The notes under the pieces: model-generated | Databases searched by the model: none | What the model was told of the DNA's origin: nothing | The model's input: the letters and a program-made list of their open reading frames with translations, nothing else | IMG/VR virus record: IMGVR_UViG_3300046750_000394 | Coordinates: 1-31,381 of that record | Source of the DNA: a virus | DNA length: 31,381 nt | Direction: 5' to 3' (one strand) | Position numbers and translations under genes: made by a program | Shown: piece by piece, positions 1 through 7,370 of the stretch | Numbering within the stretch: the stretch's first letter is position 1 | Layout: each line of letters opens with the position of its first letter

Positions 1-127
1 TGTATTGCTAGTTACCTTTGTATTAACTTTAGCAAAGTGTTTTGAAATCCATTTTGAAACTCTCTTTTTAGGGTTTAGCTTTACGACAGCTTTAGCAAAT
101 GTAGCCTTAGCTATCCCCAAGTCCTCT
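1..127. repeat. Left copy of a 127-bp exact terminal direct repeat
   Basis: Bases 1-127 are identical to bases 31255-31381, the last bases of the window. An exact repeat confined to the two ends is what an assembler leaves when a circular or terminally redundant molecule is cut open, and 127 is a common maximum k-mer size. Merging the copies gives a 31,254-bp circular map and restores the gene that crosses the join. I read this as an assembly overlap rather than a biological repeat, although a genuine short terminal redundancy cannot be excluded. Confidence 0.95.
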
Positions 128-636
128 ACCTTTTCCTTTACCAAGGTATCAAACATCTTTTTAGTTACAAAGGCTTGCCCTTGCCATCTGTTACTAGATG
201 TGTTTCGGCTGGGTCGCCCATTAGCCAAGCGTTTTGATTCATAAAACTTTTTAGCTCTGGTTAGGTTTGTTGTAACTAATGGTGACTTTACCCTATATTC
301 TTTACGAGTTCTTTTGCTTCTAAAAGTACGATCTATGTTAGTTTCACTCCTACATACTCTGCGTAAAAAATTTATATAGCCTTCTTCTCTAATACTAAAG
401 ACTCTATCTAAGTCACCAACAACTGCTGATATACCTTGCTTCCTATCTTTTAAGCTACCCATGCTACCACTATAAGGCTTGTAGGTAACAAATGGTGGCG
501 TAGCTCTGGCTACAACTTCACACAGTAATGCAGTCTGCTCTTTAACAAATTCTTTTTCTGACTTCTTAGTAAGGCTTAAAAGTTTGCCTATTTTCTGCCT
601 AGCTAAGTGATCATCGACAGTAACTTTTACAGACAT
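1..636 (-). CDS. Tail completion protein (lambda gpZ-like), N-terminal 212 codons; continues at 31254
   Basis: Reading the minus strand from the ATG at 636 gives an open frame that runs off the left end of the window and, after the 127-bp overlap is merged, continues in frame to a stop at 31099. The whole protein is 263 aa and starts MSVKVTVDDHLARQKIGKLL. It is basic, with a Lys/Arg-rich C-terminal third. Its place right after the FII-like joiner and right before the gpU-like terminator is the lambda Z position, and gpZ-type (HK97 gp10-like) tail completion proteins have this size and charge. The role is inferred from position and general character; no catalytic motif is expected. It starts 1 nt after the stop of the 638-952 gene, so translation is probably coupled. 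Confidence 0.75.
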   Translation of the reverse strand, partial: MSVKVTVDDHLARQKIGKLLSLTKKSEKEFVKEQTALLCEVVARATPPFVTYKPYSGSMGSLKDRKQGISAVVGDLDRVFSIREEGYINFLRRVCRSETNIDRTFRSKRTRKEYRVKSPLVTTNLTRAKKFYESKRLANGRPSRNTSSNRWQGQAFVTKKMFDTLVKEKVEDLGIAKATFAKAVVKLNPKKRVSKWISKHFAKVNTKVTSNT

Positions 637-637
637 C

Positions 638-952
638 TTAGCTTTCTTTTTTATTTAATGTATAGTCGTAGTTTGCTTGGTCTGCCGTAGTAGATTCTAC
701 GATAACCCATACGCTATCGTCTGCTCTGGTTACTGTTGTATTTATAGTAAACTCAGTAGCTATAACTTCTTTAGATACTGTTAGCCCACAAGTCTCTGTT
801 GTATCGTATCCAGATAAAGATTCGTAATCTACACTAGAATCTATGGCACTAAACACTCCACTATATGATTCATCATTTACTGTAAATGTTTCACCCATGG
901 CGTTTGTCGCTACATCTAAGCCTCGTGTAATTATATCCAGAAAGTCGCTCAC
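638..952 (-). CDS. Head-tail joining protein (lambda gpFII-like)
   Basis: 104 aa, starting with GTG at 952 (MSDFLDIITRGLDVATNAMG). It has an N-terminal helix followed by alternating short beta-type segments with many Thr/Val/Ser, ending in a charged tail. Size (gpFII is 117 aa), composition and position between the major capsid gene and the Z-like gene match the FII joiner, which sits at the portal-connector end where the tail attaches. A TTGACAC motif lies exactly 13 nt before the GTG. Upstream, 953-1156 holds a terminator, a promoter candidate and two hairpins, so this gene probably begins the connector/tail transcript. The family assignment rests mostly on position. Confidence 0.6.
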   Translation of the reverse strand: MSDFLDIITRGLDVATNAMGETFTVNDESYSGVFSAIDSSVDYESLSGYDTTETCGLTVSKEVIATEFTINTTVTRADDSVWVIVESTTADQANYDYTLNKKES

Positions 953-965
953 AAAAACTATTGGC

Positions 966-972
966 GTGTCAA
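966..972 (-). promoter_or_regulatory. TTGACAC motif 13 nt before the FII-like gene
   Basis: The minus strand reads TTGACACGCC here, followed by 11 further bases before the GTG start at 952, so 13 nt separate TTGACAC from the start codon. The same motif lies at the same distance before the genes starting at 31074 and 27319. It resembles a -35 box, but a transcript from such a promoter would start inside the gene, so its role is open. Confidence 0.5.
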
Positions 973-976
973 AATA

Positions 977-1010
977 AGCAAGCCACCTAAGATAACCTAG
1001 ATGGCTTGCT
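977..1010 (-). other. Long stem-loop in the capsid/tail intergenic region
   Basis: The arms AGCAAGCCA and TGGCTTGCT, extended by six more pairs (two of them G-T), form a stem of about 15 bp around a TTAT loop. On the minus strand it is followed by TATTTTGACAC. There is no proper T-run, so it is either a weak terminator or attenuator, or an mRNA-stabilising 5' or 3' structure. Confidence 0.7.
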
Positions 1011-1027
1011 AACTTATTATTACACTA

Positions 1028-1046
1028 TTCGTGCCACACACACGAA
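1028..1046 (-). other. Short stem-loop
   Basis: TTCGTG and CACGAA form a 6-bp stem around a 7-nt CA-repeat loop (GT-repeat on the minus strand). It lies between the promoter candidate at 1057-1084 and the long stem-loop at 977-1010. No function is assigned. Confidence 0.5.
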
Positions 1047-1056
1047 ATATAATTAC

Positions 1057-1084
1057 ACAATACTTATTATGCCCTAGTGGTCAA
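1057..1084 (-). promoter_or_regulatory. Candidate promoter for the connector/tail genes
   Basis: Minus-strand TTGACC (1079-1084), a 16-nt spacer, then TATTGT (1057-1062). It sits just past the terminator that follows the capsid gene and ahead of the FII-like gene, where a new transcript would be needed. The -10 match is weak. Confidence 0.4.
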
Positions 1085-1105
1085 TTTACCTACGCATTAT
1101 TACAC

Positions 1106-1132
1106 AAAAAACCCCACTCCGAAAAGTGGGGC
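1106..1132 (-). terminator. Rho-independent terminator after the major capsid gene
   Basis: On the minus strand CCCCAC (from 1131-1126), an 8-nt loop and GTGGGG (1117-1112) form a 6-bp GC-rich stem, followed by six Ts (1111-1106). It lies 25 nt past the capsid stop codon and would end the head-gene transcript. Confidence 0.88.
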
Positions 1133-1156
1133 TTTTAGTAAATGTTAATCTAACAA

Positions 1157-2038
1157 TTAAGCAGATATAACTCTTACACCCATACCAGTACCAACTGATA
1201 CGCCATAGAGTATGCCCATTGAGTAGTTCAATGTTCCCTCTGCTGGGTTATAGAAGCGTCTGAATTGAATTGGTAATCCAATCTCTGGGATTACTACATT
1301 TTCAACTTCAACACCAGCTTGCTCTGCACCAGTTGAATCAACTGCACGACCAGCAAACAATAGAGAAGATTTATGACCAGCGAAAGCCTCTAGGTTTTCA
1401 CCATTACCATCAGCAAGGTTTGTTTCATAAGAATCAAAACCAGCAACCTTAGGTACTAAGCCCTCTGCTTTGTCTTGTGTAATACCAACAACATCAGCTG
1501 AGTTAAGAGACTTAACAAGTGAGCCATAGTAAGTTGGGTTAGCAAGTAAGAAGCGATTGCCTTTAGGTGCTTTAAGATCACTAGAAAGTGTAGCCCCTAA
1601 GTCAGCCAAGTCATCACGCCCAAAGTTAGCAGATGTGATAGTAGAGCTTTCTGAAAAGTTAGAAGCTGTTACTAAGTTCCAGATGTCTCCAAAAACTTTA
1701 TCAGCTACTGCTTGACCAGCTGGCTCTAAGAATAGATCGCCAAGGTTGATCGCACTTTTTGAACGCTCTGCATCAGAGAATTTATAAACAAACCCTTGGA
1801 AGCTGTCCAAGTTAATTGTTTTAGATGTCATTGCTACATCAGTCGCAGAATATCCACCAGACAAATCTTGTGCTGTTGGTTTAGTTGCGAATCGTGTAGT
1901 AACAGATTCTCCAGACTGAGCGATGTCAGATGAAAAATCTGTGAGAATAGAGCCAAGTGGTGCGAACAAGCTTTGTAATGCTGGTAAGCTCTCTTGTGCT
2001 ACTTCTGCTAGGTTTACCCCAGATATTGTATTAGCCAT
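1157..2038 (-). CDS. Major capsid protein (HK97 fold, P22 coat-like)
   Basis: 293 aa, ATG at 2038. Coat subunit that would assemble the icosahedral head around the scaffold. The N-terminal helix (GVNLAEVAQESLPALQSLF), followed by a stretch about getting the Ser/Thr-rich E-loop region and then a VYKFSDAERSKSAINLGDL helix, is the pattern of P22-like and related HK97-fold coats. The C-terminal PEIGLPIQFRRFYNPAEGTL and final hydrophobic, Gly-rich strands fit the A-domain. It directly follows the ClpP-type protease/scaffold gene and is followed by a strong terminator, as expected for the most abundant late product. No Shine-Dalgarno is visible; the leader is almost pure A/T. There is no sign of an N-terminal delta domain long enough for proteolytic processing, so the protease probably acts on the scaffold. 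Confidence 0.88.
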   Translation of the reverse strand: MANTISGVNLAEVAQESLPALQSLFAPLGSILTDFSSDIAQSGESVTTRFATKPTAQDLSGGYSATDVAMTSKTINLDSFQGFVYKFSDAERSKSAINLGDLFLEPAGQAVADKVFGDIWNLVTASNFSESSTITSANFGRDDLADLGATLSSDLKAPKGNRFLLANPTYYGSLVKSLNSADVVGITQDKAEGLVPKVAGFDSYETNLADGNGENLEAFAGHKSSLLFAGRAVDSTGAEQAGVEVENVVIPEIGLPIQFRRFYNPAEGTLNYSMGILYGVSVGTGMGVRVISA

Positions 2039-2082
2039 AATATTTTATGTATTTAATTTAATTAATTTTTTTTTTGAATTGG

Positions 2083-3552
2083 TTACTTACCTATTCTATG
2101 CTTGTTCTGTGCATACCACTCGTTCTTATCCTCAATAGATAAGCTCTTGTATTCTGCCCAAAAGTCTTCTGGTGTATCAGCTTTGGCTTCTACTGTTTCT
2201 TTTACTTCTTCAGTAGCTTGAACGCCAATAGATGCTAATACTTCAGCACTAGCTTTAGAAACTTCAGCCTCTTTAATTGCCTTAGCTTCAGCTAAGTCTA
2301 GCTCATGTTTTTCTTCTAGTGCTTTTACGCTTAATTCAAACTGAGCTTCTTTATTTTCAATCTCAGTTTCTAAAAGTTCTACTTTTGCCTTGTAGTCACT
2401 TACAAGTGCTTGGGTGGCTTCTAGTGAGTCTTTAACATCTGTTAAAGATTCCTCTACTTCTGCAACCTCTGCAACTTCAGCGACTGGCTCTAGTACAACA
2501 TTGTCTTTTACTTCTGTTTCGACAGATGCCACTACCTCAGTTTCAGCTGATTCAGTTGCTTCTACCTCAACTTCAGTATCTTTTAATACTTCATTTATAC
2601 TTTCCATAATTTTATTGTATGTTGAGTTGTCAATTTGTTTGAGCTTGCTTATAGCCCACTCTACGCCACTTGTACCACCCCAAGCGTCCCACATAATTCC
2701 ACCACAGCCCTCAGAGTAAGGTACATCTTTATGCTGTTGGTGTCTTTTAAATGAAGCCATTCTAGCGATGGTATCTCGTGAAATTTTCTCTTTATTGGCT
2801 AACTGATTGGCTCTAGTCCAGCCAACATTTGTGCCACAGCTACTGCCATTTTCTGCCTTATACTTTAATGCTCTCTTAGCGTTGTTAGTAGCTGACTCTG
2901 GATAGTCGTTATAAGTCTCAGCGTTTTCTACTGCTACTAGTTCTTGCTTAGGCTCTGGTAAATCATAGTCTTTAATTCGTGACCATGCTACCTTTTCAGT
3001 AGCACCATCAATAACATCAATAAAACCAGCCTCTAAGGCTTCTTTAGCAGTAAACCATGTCTCTGCATTCATAAGCTCGCTTAGCTCGTCCTCGCTGTAA
3101 TTTGAACGCTTGTACGCTGTTAATAAAGTCTCTTTAATCTTATCTAATAAGTCTGCCTCTTTTCTTAGATCGTCAGCCTCACCTTGGCTCTGTGTCCAAG
3201 GGTTGTGAATCATGAGCAATGCGTTTTCAGCCATACGCACCTCGTCACCTACCATAGAGATAACACTAGCCATAGATGCTGATAAGCCATCTATATGAGT
3301 AATCACTTTACCCTTATGGCGTTTTAAAGCGTTGTATATAACTGAGCCAGCGATAACACTACCACCACCAGAGTTAATGCGTACATTAATAGTATCTGCG
3401 TCTTTATATTCATTTAGTGCTTTTACAAATGCGTTAGCTTGTACGCCATACCCACCAATCTCATCATAGATATACAAGTCGATAGAATTATAAGTTTTCT
3501 TTTCCTTATCTCCACCATCGGTGTAAGCCTTTATATCAAACCATTTAGCCAT
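2083..3552 (-). CDS. ClpP-type prohead protease fused to a scaffold domain
   Basis: 489 aa from ATG at 3552; a TTG 9 nt upstream is the alternative start. Residues 20-185 are a ClpP/S49-like serine protease: GGG after the first strand (residues 62-64), catalytic Ser93 in SASMAS and His116 in MIHNPW, then the ETWFTAKEALEAGFID signature (164-179). Residues about 215-310 form a separate module with conserved-looking CGTNVGWTRANQLA, TIARMASFKRH and EGCGGIMWDAWGG, which I recall from head proteins of other phages but cannot name. Residues about 325-470 are Glu/Val-rich coiled coil (scaffold-like), ending in a short Trp/Tyr-rich tail. It combines the lambda C and Nu3 roles: assembling the procapsid, then cleaving the scaffold. 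It lies directly before the capsid gene, as expected. Confidence 0.88.
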   Translation of the reverse strand: MAKWFDIKAYTDGGDKEKKTYNSIDLYIYDEIGGYGVQANAFVKALNEYKDADTINVRINSGGGSVIAGSVIYNALKRHKGKVITHIDGLSASMASVISMVGDEVRMAENALLMIHNPWTQSQGEADDLRKEADLLDKIKETLLTAYKRSNYSEDELSELMNAETWFTAKEALEAGFIDVIDGATEKVAWSRIKDYDLPEPKQELVAVENAETYNDYPESATNNAKRALKYKAENGSSCGTNVGWTRANQLANKEKISRDTIARMASFKRHQQHKDVPYSEGCGGIMWDAWGGTSGVEWAISKLKQIDNSTYNKIMESINEVLKDTEVEVEATESAETEVVASVETEVKDNVVLEPVAEVAEVAEVEESLTDVKDSLEATQALVSDYKAKVELLETEIENKEAQFELSVKALEEKHELDLAEAKAIKEAEVSKASAEVLASIGVQATEEVKETVEAKADTPEDFWAEYKSLSIEDKNEWYAQNKHRIGK

Positions 3553-3570
3553 ATTATACAATACTTATGC

Positions 3571-3577
3571 GTGTCAA
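3571..3577 (-). promoter_or_regulatory. TTGACAC motif overlapping the stop of the 347-aa gene
   Basis: The minus strand reads TTGACACGCATAAG. Its TGA is the stop codon of the gene at 3574-4617, and the ATG of the protease gene lies 18 nt after TTGACAC, preceded by TATAAT. It is one of the recurrent TTGACACGC sites of this genome. Confidence 0.45.
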
Positions 3578-4617
3578 TTTAACTTCTCTACAAAAGGCTC
3601 TATAAATCTAATTGAACCAGTTAAGTCAGAATTTTGGTTATTAGTATGGTGTGTGCTTTCAGCAAAATACAAACCAAACCAAAAATTAGTAGCTGTGGTA
3701 GGTATATTGCTTACAGTCATCTCTACTCTTTTATATTGCCTAAAATCAGAGCTAGAATAATAAGCACCATTTTCAACCACTCTATTGTATACATTTTGTG
3801 GTATATAAGTACCAGTATAATCAGCAGACCAACCCAAGCCACTCCAGTTAAAAACATCGGTAAGGTTATTGTCATCTAAGTTTGTATTTTCATACAGCTT
3901 ACCATTCATTCTATTATCTTTGCTGACAGTAATAAAATTAACAGTTTCCCTTTGCCCACCAGAGCCATCGTAGTCAGAATCTAAGTATTTAAAATATATA
4001 CCACCAAAGTTACAGCGTGTATCTATTGTTGGGTGGCTTAAAAACTCATCGTCATCTGCTACTTTAATATAAGCACCAAACTTTAATGATGAAAGTGTAT
4101 TGCCACTACTAGTGTTTAGCTGACCTATCTGGCAATAATCATACCTATTATAATATTCCTCAGCACTTGTGCTTGTAGAATTATTTGGCATACTTACTGT
4201 ATCAGTTGTTAAACCTACTGCCGAATAAGGTGACTGCCTATCCATGTCATTGTTAGGGTAATCAGTCTGCTCTGGGAAATAAGTACCAGCCCCATGTAAT
4301 GCTACACCACGCTTTATTACATCAGTAGATTCTGGATCGTAATAGAATCTATCTTTAGAATTTTGGGTAGTCATATAAGTACCACCAAAAGACTTCCAGC
4401 TATCAGTTTCTAACAGCATAGGGCTAAACGCTGTCCACTTATATGGTGGCGAACCTCTATTGCTAGAGCTATGTTGCCCACCATTCCACCAGTCGTTTAG
4501 CTTGTAATTGTTATCGTTATCAAAGCTAGGATTATCTAGTAAATCGTTCCCAGAGTCTGGGTTAAAATCTACTGGTCTATAATTACCAGCTTGATTGCCT
4601 ATCGCACCACCGAACAT
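3574..4617 (-). CDS. Unknown 347-aa protein in the head module; possible head fibre
   Basis: I do not recognise a family. The protein is rich in Asn, Asp, Ser, Thr, Tyr and Trp, has no membrane segment or signal peptide, and begins MFGGAIGNQAGNYRPVDFNP followed by a NPSFDNDNNYKLNDWW segment typical of carbohydrate-binding-like beta-sandwich modules. The C-terminal third (VEMTVSNIPTTATNFWFGLYF) also looks like the edge strands of a jelly roll. It lies between a 100-aa decoration-like gene and the head protease, inside the packaging/head block, so it is probably virion-associated, for example a surface fibre on the capsid. Start ATG at 4617 overlaps the preceding stop, suggesting coupled translation. 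Confidence 0.45.
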   Translation of the reverse strand: MFGGAIGNQAGNYRPVDFNPDSGNDLLDNPSFDNDNNYKLNDWWNGGQHSSSNRGSPPYKWTAFSPMLLETDSWKSFGGTYMTTQNSKDRFYYDPESTDVIKRGVALHGAGTYFPEQTDYPNNDMDRQSPYSAVGLTTDTVSMPNNSTSTSAEEYYNRYDYCQIGQLNTSSGNTLSSLKFGAYIKVADDDEFLSHPTIDTRCNFGGIYFKYLDSDYDGSGGQRETVNFITVSKDNRMNGKLYENTNLDDNNLTDVFNWSGLGWSADYTGTYIPQNVYNRVVENGAYYSSSDFRQYKRVEMTVSNIPTTATNFWFGLYFAESTHHTNNQNSDLTGSIRFIEPFVEKLN

Positions 4618-4919
4618 TACTGCGAAAAGAATCTAGTTACATATACTTGTGCAGAGCCAGTAGTTTCTACTTTAATATCTGTGCCTTGTAATTGTAGGCT
4701 AACAAAACTACTACTATTACTCTCTCCAGAGTAATACTGAGGTACTAATAGTAACTTATCGCCAGAAGCATTACAGACCCATACTCTGTCTGTATCTAGT
4801 GCAGTTATAGTTATATACTCTGTATTGTTAGGTATTGTAATTGCTGAGCTAAGACCATCAATAGTAGAATTGAAAAGCACTTCGCTTGCGTTAATTATTT
4901 CGCCCTCGTATCTTGCCAT
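4617..4919 (-). CDS. Small beta-rich head protein (possible decoration protein or fibre base)
   Basis: 100 aa, starting MARYEGEIINASEVLFNSTI. It alternates hydrophobic and polar residues as in a compact beta-sandwich (ITIPNNTEYITITALDTDRV, VSLQLQGTDIKVETTGSAQV), with no helix-rich part and no cysteine cluster. In size and composition it resembles decoration proteins such as lambda gpD, but here it comes before the protease gene rather than after it. It overlaps the next gene (347 aa) by one base, so the two may form a base-plus-fibre pair on the capsid. Function is inferred from composition and position only. Confidence 0.45.
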   Translation of the reverse strand: MARYEGEIINASEVLFNSTIDGLSSAITIPNNTEYITITALDTDRVWVCNASGDKLLLVPQYYSGESNSSSFVSLQLQGTDIKVETTGSAQVYVTRFFSQ

Positions 4920-4921
4920 TT

Positions 4922-5023
4922 TTATTTATTTTTATTTTTTGTTTTTTTACGAAATATAGAATCATAGTTATCAGCGTACTTCTTATTATCGTAACCCTTT
5001 TTGGGTGTCATACCTTTACCCAT
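4922..5023 (-). CDS. Tiny basic 33-aa protein between portal and decoration-like gene
   Basis: The frame starts at ATG 5023, overlapping the portal stop by 8 nt, and ends 2 nt before the next ATG (4919), so it fills the gap exactly. The product begins MGKGMTPKKGYDNKKYADNY and ends in a Lys/Asn-rich tail. Such exact packing, plus the non-random Lys/Gly/Tyr composition, argues for a real gene. Function unknown; a role in head assembly or nucleic-acid contact is only a guess. Confidence 0.6.
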   Translation of the reverse strand: MGKGMTPKKGYDNKKYADNYDSIFRKKTKNKNK

Positions 5024-6497
5024 CGCTTTGCGTTTCCTCTGGTTGGTCTGGCTCTATCTCTAGTGTTCCAAGTTCTCTTATGTCTAAATCAAACTCGTCT
5101 GCTACATTCTTTTTAAGTATCAAACCCTCTGCACGCTTTCTGTAAAATTCTTCTGGGTCTAAACCTCGTCTGGATAAAATCTCTACCTCACTCATTAGAC
5201 CAGCCTTTAAGTCGTTTAGATCAGCTTTGCGTATATTGCCCTCATCTACCAGAAACTCTCTAGGCTTAGTGAATCCAAAGTTTAGCCAGTCCTCTGGTAG
5301 CTTGTACATACCTTGCTTAGCTCTCTTAGCGATAACATAAGCCATTATCTTTTTACGATGCTTGGCTAATATTTCGCATCTATCGGTAATACAATCATTA
5401 ATATCTCTAACAAATGCACGAACACCAGCACCACCTACATCAGAGCTATCTAACATCTCTCTACGCCAGCCAAGACCATAGAAAGCACCTTGCTCTACTT
5501 GCTTGGTGAATTTAAGCCAGCCATCACTTGGGCGTGCTGAGTCATGGGTTTTTAAATTGTTACCATTCTTTATATAGCGAATCATGCCACCCTCAAATAA
5601 CTGAGTCTGGAAATTCTTACCAGCTAAGCCCTTTGGATTAATTAAAGCATTACCAGCGTCAAAGCGTCCAGAGTCATTTGTTTCAATAAGACTGATAGAG
5701 CTGTTTATTTTCTGTGCTAGTTTTTCGCTATCTCTAGTCTCAGCTAAGTCGTACCAGTCTAATATAGCATTAGCTACACAAGGTGTACCACGACCTTGGC
5801 TAAACCATGATGGGTCGTAAATATGGCAGACATCTCTAGCTGAAATATCACGATAACCTACTTGGCTAGAGCCATCTTTAAACCTATACGCAACTGGTCG
5901 CATAAATTCATTGTATATGATCCCACTTTTTATTTTTAAATCTTTATAAGTGCCATAGCTAACAAAGCCAGTAGCTTTGTCTGATTCCTTACAAGTATCT
6001 ACATTGTGTGCCTCTACATATTGTAGCTGTGGCGTACCATTCCTACTTTCTGTAAGTATTACGAAAAACTCGCCATCTACATCTATGGTTTTTGATTCTA
6101 GCTTAATGTTTCTTCTAAAGCCATAAGCACCACCTCTAATGTCTAAGATGCTATCTAGGTTTTCTATATCCTTTTCTACTGCTCTGGCAAAATCTTTATC
6201 AGCTGAGTAGTGCTGTAATCGCCAACTACCACCATATACCTTGCTCGCCTTTTGCATTACTGCACCAGAAACAACTGAATTACTCTGGTAGATATATCGG
6301 CTGTCGCTAATCATCATGCGATGCTTATGCTCGCTTATTAAATCAATTATATCTTTATTTAAATTTTTATTACCCACTCTAGACTGCGATTGGCTTGCCC
6401 CTACATAAAAATCGTTAGAGCTTCCCATGAGTCCAGCGTAAGACATTAACTTAGTGCCAATCTTTTTGGCTAGTGTTGTTAAAGGTTTAGTTGCCAT
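5016..6497 (-). CDS. Portal protein (lambda gpB family)
   Basis: 493 aa, ATG at 6497. Forms the dodecameric channel at the head vertex through which DNA is packaged and released. The N-terminal region contains DIIDLISEHKHRMMISDSRY and a wing region, followed by GAYGFRRNIKLESKTIDVDGEFFVIL and the VEAHNVDT strand typical of lambda-type portals. The run RDVCHIYDPSWFSQGRGTPC (residues about 222-241) and the later helical stem region are also family hallmarks. Length is near the usual 500-530 aa. The gene overlaps the gpW-like gene by 11 nt upstream and a tiny gene by 8 nt downstream, in lambda order W-B. The acidic tail ends in QPEETQSDG. Confidence 0.9.
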   Translation of the reverse strand: MATKPLTTLAKKIGTKLMSYAGLMGSSNDFYVGASQSQSRVGNKNLNKDIIDLISEHKHRMMISDSRYIYQSNSVVSGAVMQKASKVYGGSWRLQHYSADKDFARAVEKDIENLDSILDIRGGAYGFRRNIKLESKTIDVDGEFFVILTESRNGTPQLQYVEAHNVDTCKESDKATGFVSYGTYKDLKIKSGIIYNEFMRPVAYRFKDGSSQVGYRDISARDVCHIYDPSWFSQGRGTPCVANAILDWYDLAETRDSEKLAQKINSSISLIETNDSGRFDAGNALINPKGLAGKNFQTQLFEGGMIRYIKNGNNLKTHDSARPSDGWLKFTKQVEQGAFYGLGWRREMLDSSDVGGAGVRAFVRDINDCITDRCEILAKHRKKIMAYVIAKRAKQGMYKLPEDWLNFGFTKPREFLVDEGNIRKADLNDLKAGLMSEVEILSRRGLDPEEFYRKRAEGLILKKNVADEFDLDIRELGTLEIEPDQPEETQSDG

Positions 6498-6804
6498 TTG
6501 GTGAGTAATAATTGCTGTTACTGTTGTTGCTGAATCTAGCCCTAGCTACACTCGTTACTTCTTTATCTTTATCAATAGCATAATTTGTCATCTCTGTATC
6601 AGTCATTTGACCACCAGAAGCACCACCAGTAAGTAAGAAGCTGTAACTCTCTTGAAGCATCTGCTGAAAATCAGACACCGAATACCCATCTGGTATATCG
6701 TAAGTAAATTGTTTACCTTGTACACTAGCTGAAACAATCTGGCGACCATTCTGGCTAACTATCTCGTAATTAGCTTTAGTTAAGTTTTCTAAAGTCGTAA
6801 CCAT
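6487..6804 (-). CDS. Head-tail connector, gpW-like
   Basis: 105 aa from ATG at 6804 (MVTTLENLTKANYEIVSQNG). A longer frame opens at 6858, but its first 18 residues (hydrophobic start) overlap a TTGACAC-linked leader, and an AGG lies a few bases before 6804, so I prefer the inner start. Residues 14-55 (IVSASVQGKQFTYDIPDGYS, then VSDFQQMLQE) follow the layout of lambda gpW: a two-strand hairpin, then SVSDL and a helix. gpW is only 68 aa; here about 40 Ser/Gly/Asn-rich residues follow. Position between terminase and portal is exactly the W slot. gpW seals the filled head beneath the portal. Confidence 0.65.
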   Translation of the reverse strand: MVTTLENLTKANYEIVSQNGRQIVSASVQGKQFTYDIPDGYSVSDFQQMLQESYSFLLTGGASGGQMTDTEMTNYAIDKDKEVTSVARARFSNNSNSNYYSPNGN

Positions 6805-6863
6805 ATGAGACACCTGCTTATTGCTATGTATCCAGATAATAAATAAAAATGCACGCATATAAT

Positions 6864-7289
6864 TTAATCTAGCGTGTCAATTTGGGCTTTTACTTTCTTC
6901 CAGTAGCGTTCTAGGTTGCGTTGTTTTTGATCGTCTTGGGGATTATTTACACGCTTTCTGGCGTTGCCTCCACCATTCCAGATAAAAGCTAAGTGCTTTG
7001 CAGTAGGGTTATCTGTGTATTTCATGTAGTGTTTAAACACAGCCTTAGCCACCTTATACGAGTTATCACGATCCCATAAGTCAGCCATTACCATAGAATC
7101 GCCAGTTATTCTATTGTAGTCAGCCAACATAACTGGGCGTATCTGTAAGCACCCTACTGCTTCTTCAGAAGCGTTATAGGCTTTCTCGTTATAGCTAGAT
7201 TCAACAAACTCAATACATCTAGTGAGTTCAGTGAGTGTAATAGCTGGCAATGAGCCAGCTATGAATAGTAGTAATATTAGTTTTTTCAT
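6864..7289 (-). CDS. Secreted lysozyme-like transglycosylase (endolysin candidate)
   Basis: 141 aa. The N-terminus (MKKLILLLFIAGSLPAIT) is a signal peptide or signal-anchor. The catalytic Glu is probably Glu30 in CIEFVESSYNEKAYN, followed by the AVGCLQIRPVMLADYNR signature (residues 44-60) and a FIWNGGGNAR segment (about 107-116), which together are the SLT/lysozyme-like pattern of peptidoglycan-cleaving phage enzymes. It would be exported by the host Sec system, so it may not need a holin for release. It lies among the head genes between TerL and the gpW-like gene, far from the holin candidates at 22232-22797. A virion-associated role is the alternative to host lysis. Confidence 0.78.
   Translation of the reverse strand: MKKLILLLFIAGSLPAITLTELTRCIEFVESSYNEKAYNASEEAVGCLQIRPVMLADYNRITGDSMVMADLWDRDNSYKVAKAVFKHYMKYTDNPTAKHLAFIWNGGGNARKRVNNPQDDQKQRNLERYWKKVKAQIDTLD
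6874..6880 (-). promoter_or_regulatory. TTGACAC motif inside the end of the lysozyme gene
   Basis: The minus strand reads TTGACACGC within the last codons (Ile-Asp-Thr) of the lysozyme-like gene, 15 nt before an ATG at 6858. This is one of the recurrent sites; here it is inside coding sequence, so chance must be considered. Confidence 0.35.
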
Positions 7290-7366
7290 TATTTATTATT
7301 TTCCTCAGTAGGTTTAGGTAGGTTTATAAGAATCTCGTCTAGTAGTTCTGATATATGCTTAGCCAT
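7289..7366 (-). CDS. Tiny 25-aa ORF between the 80-aa and lysozyme genes
   Basis: ATG at 7366, 4 nt after the stop of the gene at 7371-7613. Its TAA overlaps the ATG of the lysozyme-like gene (TAATG). The product, MAKHISELLDEILINLPKPT plus an acidic/Asn end, would be one amphipathic helix and a tail. The exact packing between neighbours suggests it is translated and perhaps couples expression of the lysozyme gene. Function unknown. Confidence 0.45.
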   Translation of the reverse strand: MAKHISELLDEILINLPKPTEENNK

Positions 7367-7370
7367 AGTG

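Noticed and set aside
1-127. Terminal repeats as att sites of an integrated prophage
   Set aside because: No integrase or flanking host genes are present, and the repeat lies inside a virion gene, so an assembly overlap explains it better.
5-244. Plus-strand ORF at the left end
   Set aside because: It runs antisense over the tail completion gene, which is open across the join on the minus strand.
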